This document shows, one piece after another, positions 30,831 to 33,119 of a stretch of DNA of 33,119 bases. Location of the stretch: NCBI GenBank assembly GCA_052143655.1, contig JBKQSL010000376.1:1-33119 (forward strand), in the 5' to 3' direction. The position numbers and the translations under genes were made by a program. Origin of the DNA: CAVSUR01 sp052143655. Lineage in GTDB: Bacteria > Actinomycetota > Actinomycetes > Streptosporangiales > Streptosporangiaceae. How positions within the stretch are numbered: the stretch's first letter is position 1; each line of letters begins with the position of its first letter. The notes below the pieces were generated by a model, which did no database searches, had not been told where the DNA came from, and saw only the letters and a program-made list of their open reading frames with translations.

Positions 30831-31592
30831 GTGCTCGTGGCCGGGTTCCCGGCGGGTTCATTCGCCGCCAACTGCTACCTGGTGGCGCCTGGTCCCGGCG
30901 CGGAATGCCTGATCATAGACCCTGGTCAGGACGCCGAGCGGGGGATCGAGGAACTGCTCGCCCGGTACCGGCTGCGGCCGGCTGCGGTGCTGCTCACCCA
31001 CGGGCACATCGACCACATGTGGTCGGTGGCGCCGGTGTGCGGGGCGCGGGACATCCCGGCCTACATCCACCCGGCCGACCGGGCGCTGCTGACCGACCCG
31101 GCCCGCGGCTTCTCCCTCATGGCCGGGCAGCAGCTGTTCGGCGATATCACGTTCACCGAGCCGGACGACGTCCGGGAGCTGGCGGCCGGGATGACGCTGG
31201 AGCTGGCCGGGGTGCGCGTCACCGTGGACTACGCTCCCGGGCACACCCCGGGATCGGTGACGTTCACGCTGCCGCCCGGCACGGCCGGCGGCGGCGACAC
31301 GGCTGGATCCGCGCAGGCCGGGCCGGCGCATGACCCGGACGCGGGTGACGCCTGGGCTGGCATCCTGTTCACCGGGGACCTGCTGTTCGCCGGCTCGATC
31401 GGCCGGACCGACCTGCCTGGCGGGGACTACGAGACGATCCTGGAGAGCCTGGCCCGGGTCTGCCTGACCCGGGCGGACGAGACGGTCGTGCTGCCCGGCC
31501 ACGGGCCGCAGACCACGATCGGCGCGGAACGGCAGTCCAATCCGTTCCTGGCCGGGCTGGCACCGTCCGCCGGGCCGGCCCGGGGCCTGTGA
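30831..31592 (+). CDS. metallo-beta-lactamase-fold hydrolase (glyoxalase II-like)
   Basis: 253-residue soluble protein. The metal-binding motif HGHIDH gives His57, His59, Asp61 and His62; further ligands are His in YAPGHTPGS, Asp in LFTGDLLF and His in LPGHGPQT. The pattern fits the hydroxyacylglutathione-hydrolase-like subgroup (counterpart of Rv2581c), but actinomycetes lack glutathione and the substrate is unknown. A Gly/Ala/Asp-rich insertion (about 147-175) sits between core strands. The GTG start has GAGGAGG upstream. In M. tuberculosis hisS follows this gene; here aspS does. Confidence 0.88.
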   Translation: MLVAGFPAGSFAANCYLVAPGPGAECLIIDPGQDAERGIEELLARYRLRPAAVLLTHGHIDHMWSVAPVCGARDIPAYIHPADRALLTDPARGFSLMAGQQLFGDITFTEPDDVRELAAGMTLELAGVRVTVDYAPGHTPGSVTFTLPPGTAGGGDTAGSAQAGPAHDPDAGDAWAGILFTGDLLFAGSIGRTDLPGGDYETILESLARVCLTRADETVVLPGHGPQTTIGAERQSNPFLAGLAPSAGPARGL

Positions 31593-31676
31593 GGCCGGCC
31601 GGCTGGCACCGGCGGGGGACGCCCGTTACGGGCCGATGATTGTTCTGATCTTTTGAAAGAGAGGCTGGGGAAAGCG

Positions 31677-33119
31677 ATGATCCGCACGCACGAGGCGGCC
31701 ACGCTGCGCGCCGCGCAGGCGGGAGAGCAGGTCACGCTGGCCGGCTGGGTGGCGCGGCGGCGCGACCACGGCGGCGTGGTGTTCATCGACCTGCGTGACG
31801 CCAGCGGGATCGTGCAGGTCGTGCTGCGCTCGGAGGATGTCGCGCACGAGCTGCGCGCCGAGTTCTGCGTGCTGGTCACCGGCGAGGTGCGGCGCCGCCC
31901 GGCCGGGAACGAGAACCCCGAGCTGCCGACCGGCGAGATCGAGGTCGCCGCGACCGAGCTGGAGGTGCTCTCGGCGGCCGACCCGCTGCCGTTCCCGGTC
32001 GAGGGCAGCGGCGAGCTGAACGAGGACGTCCGGCTGCGCTACCGCTACCTCGACATCCGCAGGCCCGAGATGGCCGCCGCGCTCAAGGCCCGCTCGACCG
32101 CGGCCTACCTGGTCAGCGACGTCATGCGGGACCACAGGTTCGTGCAGGTGGAGACGCCGTTCCTGACCCGGTCTACGCCGGAGGGCGCCCGCGACTTCCT
32201 GGTGCCGGTCCGGCTGCGGCCCGGCACGTTCTACGCGCTGCCGCAGTCGCCGCAGCTGTTCAAGCAGCTGCTGATGATCGGCGGCCTCGAGCGCTACTAC
32301 CAGATCGCTCGCTGCTTCCGGGACGAGGACACGCGCGCCGATCGCCAGCCCGAGTTCACCCAGCTCGATGTCGAGATGGCGTTCGTCGACGAGGACGACG
32401 TGATCGACTGCATGGAAGCGGTCATGGGGACCGTGTTCGAGCGCGAGGGGTTCGACGTGCCGCCACCGCCGTGGCCGCGGATGACGTTCGCCGAGGCGGT
32501 CTCGCGTTACGGCATCGACCGGCCCGACACCCGCTTCGGGCTCGAGCTGCACGATCTTGCGGACGCGCTCGCCGGCACCGAGTTCAAGGTGTTCGCCGGC
32601 GCGCTCGGCTCAGGTGGGGTGGTGCGCGGGATCAACGCCGGGACGAGCGAGCTGCCGCGCTCGGACCTCGATGCGCTGACCGAGCTGGCCAAGCAGCACG
32701 GCGCGAAGGGGCTCGTGTGGGCGTTCGTGGAGGAGGACGGCTGGCGTTCGCCGATTGCGAAGTTCCTCACCGAACCGGAGATCGCCGCGATAAACGAGCG
32801 CCTGCACGCGAACCCCGGCGATCTGCTCCTGATCGTCGCCGACGAGGTGACGACCGTCGGCCAGGCGCTCAGCGCGTTGCGGCTCGAGCTCGCCCGCCGC
32901 TTCGACCTGATTCCGCACGGTCGCCACGACATCCTCTGGGTGGTCGAGTTCCCCGCGTTCTTCTGGGACGCCGAGGGAAAGCGGTGGGATGCCGCGCATC
33001 ACCCGTTCACCTCGCCCTCCGGAAACCTCGACGACCCCGCGAACCTGAACTCGCGGGCTTACGACCTCGTCCTCGACGGCGCGGAGATCGGCGGCGGCTC
33101 GATCCGTATCAACCGGATC
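31677..33119 (+). CDS. aspS: aspartyl-tRNA synthetase (3' end outside window)
   Basis: 481 residues are visible of an expected 590 or so; the gene runs off the window. N-terminal OB-fold anticodon-binding domain (VTLAGWVARRRDHGGVVF), then the class II core: TRSTPEGARDFLVP, motif 2 FRDEDTRADRQPEFTQLDVE, the bacterial insertion domain (about 290-400), and the start of the C-terminal core (YDLVLDGAEIGGGSIRI). The His in RRDHGG is typical of non-discriminating AspRS, which also charges tRNA-Asn and needs GatCAB; this is inference. ATG 31677 was chosen for the family N-terminus MIRTHEAATLRA. Leu codons shift from 19 CTG and 4 CTC before 32300 to 9 CTG and 15 CTC after, and the second half resembles Thermoleophilia-type enzymes more than the first. 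Confidence 0.93.
   Translation, partial: MIRTHEAATLRAAQAGEQVTLAGWVARRRDHGGVVFIDLRDASGIVQVVLRSEDVAHELRAEFCVLVTGEVRRRPAGNENPELPTGEIEVAATELEVLSAADPLPFPVEGSGELNEDVRLRYRYLDIRRPEMAAALKARSTAAYLVSDVMRDHRFVQVETPFLTRSTPEGARDFLVPVRLRPGTFYALPQSPQLFKQLLMIGGLERYYQIARCFRDEDTRADRQPEFTQLDVEMAFVDEDDVIDCMEAVMGTVFEREGFDVPPPPWPRMTFAEAVSRYGIDRPDTRFGLELHDLADALAGTEFKVFAGALGSGGVVRGINAGTSELPRSDLDALTELAKQHGAKGLVWAFVEEDGWRSPIAKFLTEPEIAAINERLHANPGDLLLIVADEVTTVGQALSALRLELARRFDLIPHGRHDILWVVEFPAFFWDAEGKRWDAAHHPFTSPSGNLDDPANLNSRAYDLVLDGAEIGGGSIRINRI

Noticed and set aside
30613..30871. Small minus-strand frames between the cyclophilin and hydrolase genes
   Set aside because: No ribosome-binding site or recognisable protein; low-complexity translations.

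Overview
The window is about 33 kb of very GC-rich DNA whose genes end almost every codon in G or C and often start with GTG. Phosphatidylinositol-mannoside genes (pgsA, patA, pimA), PdxS/PdxT, an Eis-type acetyltransferase, a relA and a ruvCAB-yajC-secDF-apt block in the order seen in mycobacteria and streptomycetes point to an actinomycete. I cannot fix the family from sequence alone. Most of the window is conserved housekeeping chromosome. The left end and the right end are the unusual parts.

Left end (1-2560): a type II toxin-antitoxin pair on the minus strand, whose toxin carries a frameshift, lies beside a 44-base fragment that matches the 3' half of a tRNA-Val(CAC) gene from the anticodon loop to the end. 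That is the footprint left by a tRNA-targeting integrative element, and the toxin-antitoxin pair sits on the element side. Next come a small cysteine-containing protein and a stand-alone HspR-like MerR regulator, both on the minus strand.

Envelope block (2558-6055): two tandem paralogous L,D-transpeptidases with a divergent active-site motif (SLGCVE), then a pentapeptide-repeat protein that looks leaderless.

Core block (6200-21853): thrS and a HIT-family Ap4A-phosphorylase-like gene; a convergent EF-G-like GTPase; pgsA-patA-pimA plus a LemA-like membrane protein (PI and PIM synthesis, translationally coupled); pdxS-pdxT-yebC-eis-like; ruvC-ruvA-ruvB (Holliday junction processing); yajC. Secretion and stringent-response block (21407-28466): yajC-secD-secF, apt and a bifunctional-type relA, closed by a perfect 15-bp hairpin shared with the convergent DUF349 gene. 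Right end (28444-33119): DUF349 protein and a membrane-anchored cyclophilin on the minus strand, then a metallo-beta-lactamase-fold hydrolase and an aspS that runs off the window. hisS, which follows the hydrolase in M. tuberculosis, is absent, and aspS changes codon usage and apparent affinity part-way through.

A recurring theme is low-complexity Ala/Gly/Ser/Pro sequence added to otherwise ordinary proteins (PgsA, PatA, the Eis-like protein, SecD, SecF, RelA, the hydrolase). I found no CRISPR array, integrase, transposase or convincing new multi-gene system. The strongest leads are the tRNA-Val att remnant, the mosaic aspS, the divergent L,D-transpeptidase pair and two structured intergenic repeats.
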